DNA from: Tenuibacillus multivorans
Lineage (GTDB): Bacteria; Bacillota; Bacilli; Bacillales; Alkalibacillaceae
Assembly: GCF_900103915.1 (NCBI RefSeq)
Contig: NZ_FNIG01000002.1
Span: forward strand, 204,608 to 268,607
DNA length: 64,000 nucleotides
Reading direction: 5' to 3'
Made by a program: the position numbers and the translations under genes. Under the pieces are notes generated by a model. The model saw only the letters and a program-made list of their open reading frames with translations. It did no database searches and was not told where the DNA came from. This document shows positions 9,337 through 17,547 of the stretch, piece after piece (positions within the stretch are counted from its first letter, which is position 1; every line of letters begins with the position of its first letter).

Positions 9337-9500
9337 AGAACGGAACTAAGAGGAATCCGTTCGATTCGGAGAAAGTCTTATCATTCCCCATAAGACCTTC
9401 TTCCGGTTTCTCCTCTCCCTTTTTGTACTCTCTCTGTGTTTTTGCAGAGAGTTGTGGCTCTTCTTTTAATTGAGGATTAAAAGAGAGCCACTTTTTTTAC
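9337..9500 (+). ncRNA. csfG: candidate sporulation small RNA CsfG
   Basis: About 165 bases between rsmD (ylbH) and the next gene fold into four successive stems on the plus strand. Stem 1 is GAACGGA...TCCGTTC (9338-9362). Stem 2 is GGAGAAA...TTTCTCC enclosing GTCTTAT...ATAAGAC (9368-9413). Stem 3 is ACTCTCT...AGAGAGT. Stem 4 is GTGGCTCT...AGAGCCAC followed by seven T (9454-9498), an intrinsic terminator. Pyrimidine-rich single strands (TCCTCTCCCTTTTTG) lie between stems 2 and 3. CsfG is known as a forespore RNA of endospore formers, encoded in the ylbG-ylbH gap; position, promoter and pyrimidine tracts all agree. The same region has also been described as a ylbH leader motif. Confidence 0.72.
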
Positions 9501-9562
9501 GCTTTTAAAATGGTTTAATTTCATTAAAGGATAAAAGACTTCTCTTAAAGGCCCGTTTTTCC

Positions 9563-10966
9563 TTATTGATTGATATTGATATTGTTTTGACCTACATCAA
9601 TTGAAAAAGGAAATATTTGAGACGCAAGTGATGTGTTAATATACAACTTGTTATTAATATCCACCAGTAGTTGTTCATCAATCTGATAATTCGCTTCATT
9701 AATAATATATAAATCGCGTTCAGGATAAAAACGAAAACGATTAGTGCCATCATGAACAAGTAGTTCTTCATCATTAGTTTTAGTCAAGGTCATCCCGGTT
9801 ATTTCGATTAAAGATTCTAACGGTAAATACGACTGTTTTTCGTAAATAATACCCTGCCATTCCTGATCAACTGGTTTTTGATTTAAAGTAATAATTCTTT
9901 GGTCCATTCCATAAAACGGCGTAAATTTTTCCTTTGAATGATTCAACGTAAAAAAGTTCGTATGAATGTCTAATGGTAACAATGATTGCTCTAATATATT
10001 GGCTAAATGATTATCTGATTGGTCGAGATTTAACAATTCATCTAACCATTCATCTTTTTTGTTACCCGTTACAGATTGTCTTAAACTCTCAAGCATTTGT
10101 TTGCCTTTACTCGTTTGTAAATCCGTAGTAAAAAAATAAGCATTAACGACATCTAATAACAAACCGCTTTCTTCTTTCTCATCCGTTAAGCTCAATAATT
10201 TTGAGGTCAATAATGATGAGACAATGTGTCTTTTTTCACTACTATTTAAAACAGAAAGGCTTTCTAGCTTTAATGGATCAAGCTTAGGGCTCACAATAAA
10301 AATTTGCCTTACATCTTGAAAACCTCGATTTAATAAATCATTAAAAGGCTGGAGTTTTATCGGAATCGATGACACAAGATTAACTCGGTCGTTCAAACTA
10401 TAGCTATCATATTGTCCCTTTATATTGACCAATGGAATGTCGGTATCGGATTGAAAGGTCCATTCCTGGTACCGAATATGGTCGAGTGTTTCTGAAAAGG
10501 TTGGCTGTTGATGCGTAAACCAATGGCTATTAACTCCACTTGGACTAGTTAAGGTTGTTTTTACTGGAGTCTTAATAAGGCCATCTTTATCATAAACCTC
10601 AGGTAACCAACTTAAAAAGTAGTTTATCTCTTCGTTCTGTAAAGGAAGATGATAGGATAAGATCACAACTTGCTTTTGTTCGAGCTTAAGTTGGTTCTCA
10701 TCCTCTAAACACACTTGACCTTCTGAAAGGTTACAGGTGAAATGTTTGGCATGTTCAGGCTGATTAATGGTATATGTATCAGATGGTAGATGTTCAATCA
10801 ATACCTGAACAGAAAGTTGACTCTCATTCTCTTTTAACTCAATATTTATGGTAGGTTGTTGCTGTTGTTGGTGATCGACTTGGCTAGATTGATAATCAAG
10901 CCATTGATACGCCCCTAATACTATACTGACAATTATCATAAATGCTGTCATAACTATCAATCTCAT
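9563..10966 (-). CDS. large secreted or membrane-anchored protein with stalk-like C-terminus
   Basis: A 467-residue protein not confidently assigned. The N-terminal membrane segment (MRLIVMTAFMIIVSIVLGAY) precedes a Gln-rich linker and a beta-rich extracellular region. Two C-terminal segments (SYLPLESLIEITG and LYINTSLASQIFPF) resemble the VPLR...G repeats of copper-amine-oxidase-type stalk domains. A Cys pair occurs in the first 80 residues after the linker. ATG 10966 has AAGGAAG upstream; an in-frame start at 11026 would put 20 charged residues before the membrane segment. It lies between csfG and the IS607 remnant. Confidence 0.7.
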   Translation of the reverse strand: MRLIVMTAFMIIVSIVLGAYQWLDYQSSQVDHQQQQQPTINIELKENESQLSVQVLIEHLPSDTYTINQPEHAKHFTCNLSEGQVCLEDENQLKLEQKQVVILSYHLPLQNEEINYFLSWLPEVYDKDGLIKTPVKTTLTSPSGVNSHWFTHQQPTFSETLDHIRYQEWTFQSDTDIPLVNIKGQYDSYSLNDRVNLVSSIPIKLQPFNDLLNRGFQDVRQIFIVSPKLDPLKLESLSVLNSSEKRHIVSSLLTSKLLSLTDEKEESGLLLDVVNAYFFTTDLQTSKGKQMLESLRQSVTGNKKDEWLDELLNLDQSDNHLANILEQSLLPLDIHTNFFTLNHSKEKFTPFYGMDQRIITLNQKPVDQEWQGIIYEKQSYLPLESLIEITGMTLTKTNDEELLVHDGTNRFRFYPERDLYIINEANYQIDEQLLVDINNKLYINTSLASQIFPFSIDVGQNNININQ

Positions 10967-11202
10967 AAGCCATCTTCCTTTAACGGTAGTCGACTCTATT
11001 CTATCAAAAGCGACAACAAGTTTCATAAAGAAATCTCATCGAGTGTTAATTTTTTATTGGAGCAGTACTCTACGTGCCAATAACGTCTAATCATGCTACA
11101 TTTAAACGGGAGGTAAAAACAGTTAACAAATAATTAGAAAAATCTTATAATTTATGGTAATAATTAAAGTAACAATTTTTCCATTATTATGAGGTGAGAG
11201 AA

Positions 11203-11841
11203 ATGAATCAGCAAAAAGTAGGCATTGGAGAAGCGGCAAAAATATTAGGTGTTTCAGACCAAACACTTAGGAATTAGGAGAAAAAAGGTTATATTGAGGT
11301 TGAACGAACTCCTTTGGGGCACCGTCGTTATTCCATGGAACAACTTCTTCAACACGGGGAAAAATCTAAATCATTAGAAGCGAAACATGTTGCTATTTAT
11401 GCTAGAGTTTCAACAAAGAAACAAGCAGATGCAGGGAATTTAGTACGACAGAAATAACGTCTAACTGAATATGCTGTTGCTAATAATTACAAAATTAATC
11501 ATATTTTTGAAGATGCCGCTAGTGGTTTAAATGAAAACCGTAAAGGATTATCCAACCTTCTAAAAGCAATAAAGGAAGAAGAGAACTCTTATCTAATTAT
11601 TGAATATAAAGATAGACTCGCACGTTTTGGCTATCATTATCTTGAGAATCATTTAAATGGGTTAGGTTGTAAGATTATTATTCTTGAAGAAAAAAGTATA
11701 AATGGAGAGCAATAACTAGTTGAGGACTTAATCGCCATTACAACATCATTTTCAGCACAAATTTACGGTAAACGTGTCTCTCAAGAAATAGAAAAAACGT
11801 TAAAGCGAGGTGTAAACGATGAAAACAGTTCGGATGATTAA
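11203..11841 (+). pseudogene. tnpA: IS607-type serine recombinase TnpA with three nonsense codons
   Basis: A continuous 212-codon frame with a MerR-like helix-turn-helix (GIGEAAKILGVSDQTLR, about 5-22) followed by a resolvase domain starting AIYARVSTKKQ, where Ser is the catalytic nucleophile. Later motifs EYKDRLARFGY and a C-terminal helix are typical of IS607 TnpA. Stops interrupt it at codon 25 (TAG, 11275-11277, where the family has Trp), codon 85 (TAA, 11455-11457) and codon 171 (TAA, 11713-11715). All are single-base changes and the frame is otherwise intact, so decay looks recent. GAGGTGAG precedes the ATG. Confidence 0.85.
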
Positions 11842-13375
11842 ACTTCATCCCAATACAGAAGAAAAGAAGCATTTAGATGATCTGATGCGTGTTTTTTCTT
11901 CGATGAAACGATATGCATTTAATCGATTGCTTGAAGGTCAATCTGTTGGCTATTTAAACAAGACCATGCCAGCTAAGTTTAAGGTGAATAAACGGTATGC
12001 GGAAGATGCTGTATTGTTAGCGCAATCGATCATTACTAGTCAACAAGAGTTACTACCTCAACGTATCGAAGATACGGAAGCAAAGATTCAAAAAACAGAA
12101 CGAAAGATTCATGATTATCAAACAGGTCGAAAAACACCTAAAGTGGTGGATTTAGAAACTTGCTTAAAAGGACTAGGAAAGCGCGCCGAAAAACTACAAG
12201 CCAAACTTTACGATTTACAACAACATCAAGAAAACAGCACAATCCCTACTGTCATCTTTGGAGGGCGTAAAAACTTCATAGAGCGTAGGAAATGAAATCT
12301 GACTAATGAAGAATGGAAAGACCTTCGCACTAACGAATTATATGCTCGTGGTGATAAAAGTAAGAAAGGGAACCTTAACATCCGCTTAGTACATCGTGAC
12401 GGTACATTTTATTTTGATATCAGTGATCCGTTACGTAAGGAAGAAGGAAAACGACAAGCACCTCGTTTCGAGGTAGAATCTTCGATTCCAGATAAATATG
12501 TTCAAGACATCATCGCTACGGTGATGCCGGATGAAGTTCATGTAAAAGGAAAAACGATGGAATTCTATCAAGCATATACGGTTCAAATTAAACGTAAAAA
12601 CGGAGATTATTACGCCCATTTCATCTACGATGAAACAGAATATGGAGAGGTATTAGTAAGCCGGACAGACATCTTAAAAGACGTTGTAGCTGGTATTGAC
12701 ATTAATATTGACCACATTTCAGTTAGTTTAGCTACAAAGCAAGGCAACTTTATTGAAAGTAAGAATTTTTACTGTCATGAATTGGAGTATGTGGGTTCAA
12801 ATAAGCGTGACAATATAATTGGTGAGACTGTAAAAGCATTCTTTGAATGGTTACTCTCAAAAAACGTTGGAGCGATTATCATTGAAAATATGACATTGAG
12901 TCAACAACATGATACAAACCGAAAGTTTAATCGTTTAACACACAATTTTAAGAAGAAAAAGTTAATTGAATGTATCATTCGTCGAGGGTTACGTTATGGA
13001 TTTTTAATCAAAAAAATCAATCCTGCTTATACGTCCGTTATTGGACGATTCAAATATAGCAAAAAATATGGAATTTCTGTTCATGAAGCAGCCTCTTTTG
13101 TGATTGCGCGAAGAGGCTTAGGATTTAAAGAAAAAATGCCGAAGGCATTGATACATGAATTAAAGAAAAAAGTAAAACCGCATTTGATTGCAAAACTTGG
13201 TTCCATGGAAGAAACCGAAAAGCAATCCGAACAAGGAAAAAGGCGGCGTAAGTATCTAGGAATGTTGCTTCATAAAATAAACAATTTTAAAGACATCCAT
13301 TTATGGTCATTATGGAATATCGTTCGTAAAACTTTATGGTTAGACCAACATCAAATGAAACTGAAGGAGGTGTAA
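11819..13375 (+). pseudogene. tnpB: TnpB RNA-guided nuclease relative with one nonsense codon
   Basis: A 518-codon frame interrupted only by TGA at 12293-12295 (codon 159); the frame continues after it (NLTNEEWKDLR...). RuvC-like acidic residues are present: Asp294 in GIDINIDHIS, Glu356 in IIIENM, and Glu423 in VHEAASFVIARRG as the third. The usual four-Cys zinc finger between the last two is missing, as in the zinc-finger-less TnpB branch often paired with IS607. TnpB cleaves DNA guided by an RNA from the element's 3' end and aids transposon retention. Translation could not pass the TGA without suppression. Confidence 0.85.
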
Positions 13376-13376
13376 C

Positions 13377-13540
13377 CTGGGGCTAAAATTTACTTGACTT
13401 GCGGTAGCTGATCTACGGAAGAAATGGTTTTATCGCAAGCAGCCGTCCCTAACAGGGAGCCGTAGATTGTCTTGTACAGTAGGTACATGACAGAGGGTGA
13501 GAACCCTCTTCTAACGGAGTGGAGTGAGAATCTTCACGGT
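13377..13540 (+). ncRNA. candidate omega RNA (reRNA) scaffold of TnpB
   Basis: It begins at the tnpB stop. A long stem CTTGCG/CGCAAG (13398-13403 with 13434-13439) encloses a GTAG/CTAC hairpin. CTACGG (13413-13418) can also pair with CCGTAG (13460-13465), making a pseudoknot. Downstream hairpins follow: TCCCT/AGGGA, GTAC/GTAC, GAGGGT/ACCCTC (13493-13508) and GTGA/TCAC (13524-13537). Omega RNAs overlap the end of tnpB and end at the transposon right end, with the guide read from flanking DNA. The guide would start near 13540. Confidence 0.6.
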
Positions 13541-13605
13541 ATGTCACGTTTTCTTGGTTCAGTGGCGATTTAGATTTTTATAGATTTTAGTAACCAGGAA
13601 TGATC

Positions 13606-13992
13606 ATGACACAACGAATCATAAAACTAGGTGAGGGGTATGGTGATGTGTTTGAATTATTTACATTAATGGAAGCCATGCCAGATCGAGTAGACCGACT
13701 ACTGGCTTTACACACCATTAAAAACGATGAAGAAAGGACTTCATTAGCCTGTATATTTAAACCGACAAATCAAGGGAATTTCCATCCGATTTATATCTGT
13801 TTAGAAGGTATTCCTAAACCTAATGACCAAAGAAATAAGCGATATGAAATGTTTAAAGCGTTAAGTGAACAGTTTGATAAACCTATCGTTGAATTTACTG
13901 TCCCTCCTTCAGAAACGTATCACGAGGAAGAACAATATTTTCAACAAATCATCGCTGTTCTACGATTAAATCATTTGTTACCACCCATTTAA
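13606..13992 (+). CDS. DUF7147 family protein (often mislabelled methylthioribose kinase)
   Basis: A 128-residue protein starting MTQRIIKLGEGYGDVFEL and ending LRLNHLLPP. It is similar to a small conserved Bacillaceae protein, now DUF7147, that has been annotated as methylthioribose kinase without kinase motifs. ATG 13606 is preferred to ATG 13600 because AGGA lies 6 bases upstream of the former. It ends at a strong bidirectional terminator. It lies immediately beyond the IS607 right end, so its native promoter may have been displaced. Function unknown. Confidence 0.75.
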   Translation: MTQRIIKLGEGYGDVFELFTLMEAMPDRVDRLLALHTIKNDEERTSLACIFKPTNQGNFHPIYICLEGIPKPNDQRNKRYEMFKALSEQFDKPIVEFTVPPSETYHEEEQYFQQIIAVLRLNHLLPPI

Positions 13993-13994
13993 AA

Positions 13995-14026
13995 AGAGCT
14001 AAAACGGCGATGCCGTTTTAGCTCTT
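13995..14026. terminator. bidirectional terminator DUF7147 gene/ylbG
   Basis: A 14 bp perfect stem (AGAGCTAAAACGGC with its complement) around a GAT loop, flanked by A and T tracts between convergent genes. Confidence 0.85.
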
Positions 14027-14302
14027 CTAGAATACACTCTTCATTTCATATTCCTTATCCTTCTTCGGAACCTTTGTTTGATATACAGTATCAATATAAG
14101 GTTTATAGGAAATTTCAACATTTTTTACAAAATTCAAACGTCGAATTTGTTCCAGCGTGTCTTCGATTTGGTCTTGATCAACATATATAAGTAAGTATCT
14201 CTGCTTTCTTGATGCATAAATGAGATGCCCATAACGTCTTAATCGTTTAGCATATTTAATATGTTTAACCCATACGATAATTCCTTGTCGTTTTGTTATC
14301 AT
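14027..14302 (-). CDS. ylbG: YlbG family protein (DUF2129)
   Basis: A 91-residue protein starting MITKRQGIIVWVKHIKYAKRL, a small basic DUF2129 protein found next to ylbF throughout Bacillaceae. It lies 24 bp downstream of ylbF and probably shares its transcript. The biochemical role is not established. Confidence 0.92.
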   Translation of the reverse strand: MITKRQGIIVWVKHIKYAKRLRRYGHLIYASRKQRYLLIYVDQDQIEDTLEQIRRLNFVKNVEISYKPYIDTVYQTKVPKKDKEYEMKSVF

Positions 14303-14326
14303 GTTAAGACCTCATTTCGTACCAAA

Positions 14327-14773
14327 TTAAGAGGCTTGGCAACCGCATTGTCCACCACTACCACAGCCGCAACCAGAACCAGTATCTTTTAACGCAACCC
14401 CATCTCGTGGCGCTTTAATATTTTCGCTCACTGAATTAGCAATAATTTCAGATACATCATCCAACAATCCTTGTAAAAGCGTTTCAGACTGTTTATAAAT
14501 CGCAACCGTATCATGCATATCCAAATCGCGTTTAATCGTTCTGACTTCCTTCATAATTTTACTATAATCGGGATGATAACGTCCGAAGCGCTGGACATCT
14601 TCATAATGGTCCTTTGTATTCGTGAAATTTTGCATCAGCTCTTGAGCTTTAGGATCAAGGTATAAATCTTCTTTTCTTTGTTGATATATATCAAAGTCTT
14701 CTGATTGCTTTATCATTTGGCCTAGTTTTTCTGCCTGCTCTAAAGCCTCTATAACTTCTATATTAGCGAGCAT
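14327..14773 (-). CDS. ricF: RicF (YlbF), subunit of the RicAFT RNase Y-specificity complex
   Basis: A 148-residue helical YlbF/YmcA-family protein (about 1-115) with a C-terminal Cys/Gly-rich tail containing five cysteines (GCGCGSGGQCGC). In B. subtilis RicF (YlbF), RicA (YmcA) and RicT (YaaT) form a complex that binds [4Fe-4S] clusters and directs RNase Y mRNA processing, with effects on sporulation, competence and biofilm. The Cys tail fits cluster binding. A GGAGGTGGG site precedes the ATG at 14773. Confidence 0.93.
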   Translation of the reverse strand: MLANIEVIEALEQAEKLGQMIKQSEDFDIYQQRKEDLYLDPKAQELMQNFTNTKDHYEDVQRFGRYHPDYSKIMKEVRTIKRDLDMHDTVAIYKQSETLLQGLLDDVSEIIANSVSENIKAPRDGVALKDTGSGCGCGSGGQCGCQAS

Positions 14774-14889
14774 AAACCCACCTCCGTATATCTTATCTTA
14801 TCAAAAAGTTAACCAAATGACTACCTTATTGTTTGATCATAAGCATAGCCTTAATATAGTGAAGAAAGTGGCGTTTATGCTACAAAACC

Positions 14890-15303
14890 CTAGAAGAACT
14901 GGTTGTGGTTACTAAAGGGGTTCTGGCCTTGATTTTGACTGAATGGGTTCTGGCTCGGTTGGTTTACTTGATTTTGACCTTTTGTTTCTTTTAGAAACTT
15001 TTGTACCTGATCAATCGTTTTAGACAGGTTATTAACCTGTTTTTCAAGCTGTTCAAAATCAATTTTAGATATGGTATCAAAAACATTAGATAATTTCTTC
15101 ATATAATCATTTTTAGAGCTATTACTTGAAGCTGTCTTTAGTTCATATCGGTCCCAAAATTGATCATCATCGCCATCATGACGCCATATATCGAATAATT
15201 GCTGCCATGTATATTTACCGCTTCTAACCTCTTCAACAATGCCATCACGATCTTGTACAAACTTCTTAAATTTTTGAACTTCATCAGGTAATTGAAGACT
15301 CAA
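14890..15303 (-). CDS. ylbD: YlbD-family spore coat-associated protein
   Basis: About 137 residues. The N-terminal motif LPDEVQKFKKFVQDRDGIVEEVRSGKYTWQ, split here for length as LPDEVQKFKKFV and EEVRSGKYTWQ, is the YlbD family signature. A helical middle and an Asn/Gln/Pro/Phe-rich tail (QNPFSQNQGQNPF) follow, typical of coat proteins. The start is uncertain: TTG 15303 has AAGGA 10 bases upstream and fits the family length, while ATG 15321 has no ribosome-binding site and would add six residues. Confidence 0.8.
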   Translation of the reverse strand: MSLQLPDEVQKFKKFVQDRDGIVEEVRSGKYTWQQLFDIWRHDGDDDQFWDRYELKTASSNSSKNDYMKKLSNVFDTISKIDFEQLEKQVNNLSKTIDQVQKFLKETKGQNQVNQPSQNPFSQNQGQNPFSNHNQFF

Positions 15304-15491
15304 TATGATCACATCCTTCATAATACTTGCTGTAATATTATAATTTCAATTGGGTGAATGTGTGTCTACTTATGACAAATAATTTGACTAAATTGTTACA
15401 CATTCACAATATTTACTTAGAAATAATTGATTAATTCACTTTTTCATAATATGATGAATTTAAGATGATACTAATGTTAGAGGTGAAGGAA

Positions 15492-15866
15492 ATGAAATTA
15501 GAAAACACTGAAATTCAAGACACTGTATTAGATTTACAACCACTCACATATATTATGGAAAGAAATGGTTTTGTTCTAGCAGGTCAATGGGATTACGAAC
15601 GCGTCACATATGATTACAAAGTTAACTCACCAGAAAAAAACATCACTTATTATATTCGCGTTCAAGGTCATGCAATTGAAGGTGATGTAGATTCAGGTAA
15701 AGCTGTTATTAAAATACTTACACCTTTATTAGGAATACACCATTACCCACATGGTGTTGAATATGGTGAAGAACAAGGCTTCCCTCAAAACATCATTGAT
15801 AAGGCTGAACGTATCCTCAATAATGTTGATGATCAACTTAAGCAATTCCAAGCAGAAACTAATTAA
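15492..15866 (+). CDS. YugN-like family protein
   Basis: A 124-residue protein with GQWDYERVTYDYK and PLLGIHHYPHGVEYG, hallmark segments of the YugN family, an all-cytoplasmic Bacillaceae protein of unknown function. ATG 15492 is used because GAGGTG lies 6 bases upstream; ATG 15465 has no site. It is not part of an obvious operon, although the YtvI-like gene follows 120 bp later. A weak hairpin (15883-15918) separates the two. Confidence 0.85.
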   Translation: MKLENTEIQDTVLDLQPLTYIMERNGFVLAGQWDYERVTYDYKVNSPEKNITYYIRVQGHAIEGDVDSGKAVIKILTPLLGIHHYPHGVEYGEEQGFPQNIIDKAERILNNVDDQLKQFQAETN

Positions 15867-15882
15867 TTTAATGCACACTCTG

Positions 15883-15918
15883 ACAGGTAGGTTGGTGTTT
15901 AACACTTGGCCTACCTGT
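15883..15918 (+). terminator. weak terminator-like hairpin after the YugN-like gene
   Basis: ACAGGTAGG pairs perfectly with CCTACCTGT around an 18-base loop, but no T-run follows. Partial termination at most. Confidence 0.35.
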
Positions 15919-15986
15919 AAACACTATATGATATAAAACTTACCAAGGACCATCTACAATGATGTTAGAGTTGAAAGGGGACTTAA

Positions 15987-17051
15987 ATGCAATTGTTCAA
16001 AAATGTAACCAAAAAACAGTGGACAATTCTAATTTATATCGTTTTATTATTACTGTTTGCCTACTTCATCTTGCCGATTTCAGTCCCACTCATCTTAGCT
16101 TTTCTAACTGCTTTATTTGTGAATCCACTTGTTCGGCTTTGCACAAGGCGTTTCCGCGTCAACCGAAAAATAGCAGTTTCAATTGTCTTTATCCTACTCA
16201 TCAGTATTCTTGCTACCATTGGTACGTACACAACGATAAAAGCCATTGGGCAGATTAAAAATATACAGGATAATATTCCAACCTACATAAGCGAAATTGA
16301 AACAGAACTAACTGAGTTAAGAACTAAAGTAGAGGATTATACAGAGGATTGGCCGGACGAATTTGTTGAACAGGCTGAAAATCAAGTTTCAACGACTTTA
16401 TCAAAGTACGGAGAGCAGCTTGAGGAAATTGATTACATTGATAATATTACACAGCTCTTTATGAAGGTTCCAAACTTCTTAATTAATTTACTAGTCTATC
16501 TCATCGCCCTATTCCTATTTATGCTAGAGTTACCAAACATAAGAAATAAGTTTTATAGTATAATGACAGATGAGACTCAAGAAAAGTTTAAATTCATGAA
16601 TGCCCGCTTATCTTACGTTTTATTAGGCTTTTTAAAGGCCCAATTTTTAGTGAGTTTAATCATATTCACCGTTACCTTAATTGGTTTATTAATCATTACG
16701 CCTAAAATAGCATTAATCATGTCCATCATAATATGGCTTGTCGACTTAATCCCGATTATTGGTTCCATAATTGTATTAGGGCCATGGTCACTCTATATGT
16801 TCTTTACGGGAGATATCATGTTAGGTACACAACTTGCAGTATTAGCGATCATTCTTTTAGCCATTAGAAGAACGGTGGAACCGAAAGTGATGGGGCACCA
16901 TATCGGGTTGTCTCCATTACCAACACTTATTGCAATGTTTTTAGGGTTACAATTAATAGGCTTCTTAGGATTTTTCCTCGGCCCAATATTCGTCATTCTA
17001 TTTAACTCAGCAAAAGAAGCTGGCATTATCAAATGGAACATGAAAATATAA
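15987..17051 (+). CDS. AI-2E family / YtvI-like integral membrane protein
   Basis: A 354-residue membrane protein with about eight hydrophobic segments and a soluble helical insertion (about 85-160) between the early and middle segments, the AI-2E transporter layout. PLILAFLTALFVNPLVR near the start and a C-terminal RRTVEPKVMGHHIGLSPLPTL are family signatures. Length and N-terminus are closest to YtvI, a sporulation membrane protein under SigE control; other AI-2E paralogs such as YrrI and YueF are alternatives. Substrate unknown. Confidence 0.8.
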   Translation: MQLFKNVTKKQWTILIYIVLLLLFAYFILPISVPLILAFLTALFVNPLVRLCTRRFRVNRKIAVSIVFILLISILATIGTYTTIKAIGQIKNIQDNIPTYISEIETELTELRTKVEDYTEDWPDEFVEQAENQVSTTLSKYGEQLEEIDYIDNITQLFMKVPNFLINLLVYLIALFLFMLELPNIRNKFYSIMTDETQEKFKFMNARLSYVLLGFLKAQFLVSLIIFTVTLIGLLIITPKIALIMSIIIWLVDLIPIIGSIIVLGPWSLYMFFTGDIMLGTQLAVLAIILLAIRRTVEPKVMGHHIGLSPLPTLIAMFLGLQLIGFLGFFLGPIFVILFNSAKEAGIIKWNMKI

Positions 17052-17086
17052 AAGCGTTCTGATAAGTTATCAGAACGCTTTTTTTA
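17049..17086. terminator. bidirectional terminator
   Basis: AAAAGCGTTCTGATAA pairs with its complement, followed by seven T. It lies between the convergent YtvI-like and ctaM-like genes. Confidence 0.88.
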
Positions 17087-17542
17087 ACCCAAAATGGCCC
17101 TAAATAAATTCGTACTATAGCCACCTTCATATATAATGTAAAGCAATAAATAAACGACGACACCTGTGATGGCTGTACCGAACCAGATTACGCTTGTTAC
17201 AGGTCCGATTTTTCGATGTTTCGTAATGTTTCGTTTAAACGCTAAAGTTAATGTAATTATACCGAATATAGCTCCTGTAGTAGCTAGAATGATATGAAAG
17301 ATCAAAAACACAGTATAATAGATTTTAACATCGTCTGGTCCACCAAAGCTTGTATTACCAATAAATATCGTTCGAGACATGTACAAAATGAAAAATGATA
17401 GAGCGAATACAGCCGCGGTAATCATCACATTTTTGTGTTGCCTTCTTTTATCCTTTGAAATGAGAACCCATCCGATTGCTACACATATAGCGCTTAGTAC
17501 AATGAATAATGTACTAATTGTTGCCAAAAATGGTATATTCAT
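17084..17542 (-). CDS. DUF420 protein, probable heme-copper oxidase assembly factor (CtaM-like)
   Basis: A 152-residue DUF420 membrane protein with four hydrophobic segments and conserved His residues in the middle (FLIFHIILATTG) and the loop before the last segment (KHRKIG). A DUF420 member, CtaM, is required for aa3-type oxidase activity in Staphylococcus aureus. The gene follows ctaG with overlapping stop and start signals, supporting a role in oxidase maturation. ATG 17542 has AGAGG 9 bases upstream; TTG 17551 and ATG 17548 are alternatives. Confidence 0.8.
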   Translation of the reverse strand: MNIPFLATISTLFIVLSAICVAIGWVLISKDKRRQHKNVMITAAVFALSFFILYMSRTIFIGNTSFGGPDDVKIYYTVFLIFHIILATTGAIFGIITLTLAFKRNITKHRKIGPVTSVIWFGTAITGVVVYLLLYIIYEGGYSTNLFRAILG

Positions 17543-17547
17543 GTTCA

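Larger units (their letters stand above)
11203..13540 (+). mobile_element. decayed IS607-family insertion sequence (tnpA, tnpB, omega RNA)
   Basis: A serine-recombinase tnpA, a tnpB overlapping its end by 23 bp and a 3' structured RNA region make up the standard IS607 layout. Both genes carry in-frame stop codons but no frameshift. IS607 elements lack terminal inverted repeats and do not make long target duplications, so the outer ends cannot be fixed by eye; the listed ends are the tnpA start and the end of the RNA scaffold. Confidence 0.85.

Noticed and set aside
9265-9562. Leader (attenuator) of rsmD on the minus strand
   Set aside because: The hairpins can also form on the minus strand, but the terminator T-run and a SigF promoter point to the plus strand; not fully excluded.
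12521-13375. A separate transposase gene
   Set aside because: It is the same frame as 11819-12295 after one TGA codon; start-like ATG at 12521 has no ribosome-binding site and both parts make one TnpB.
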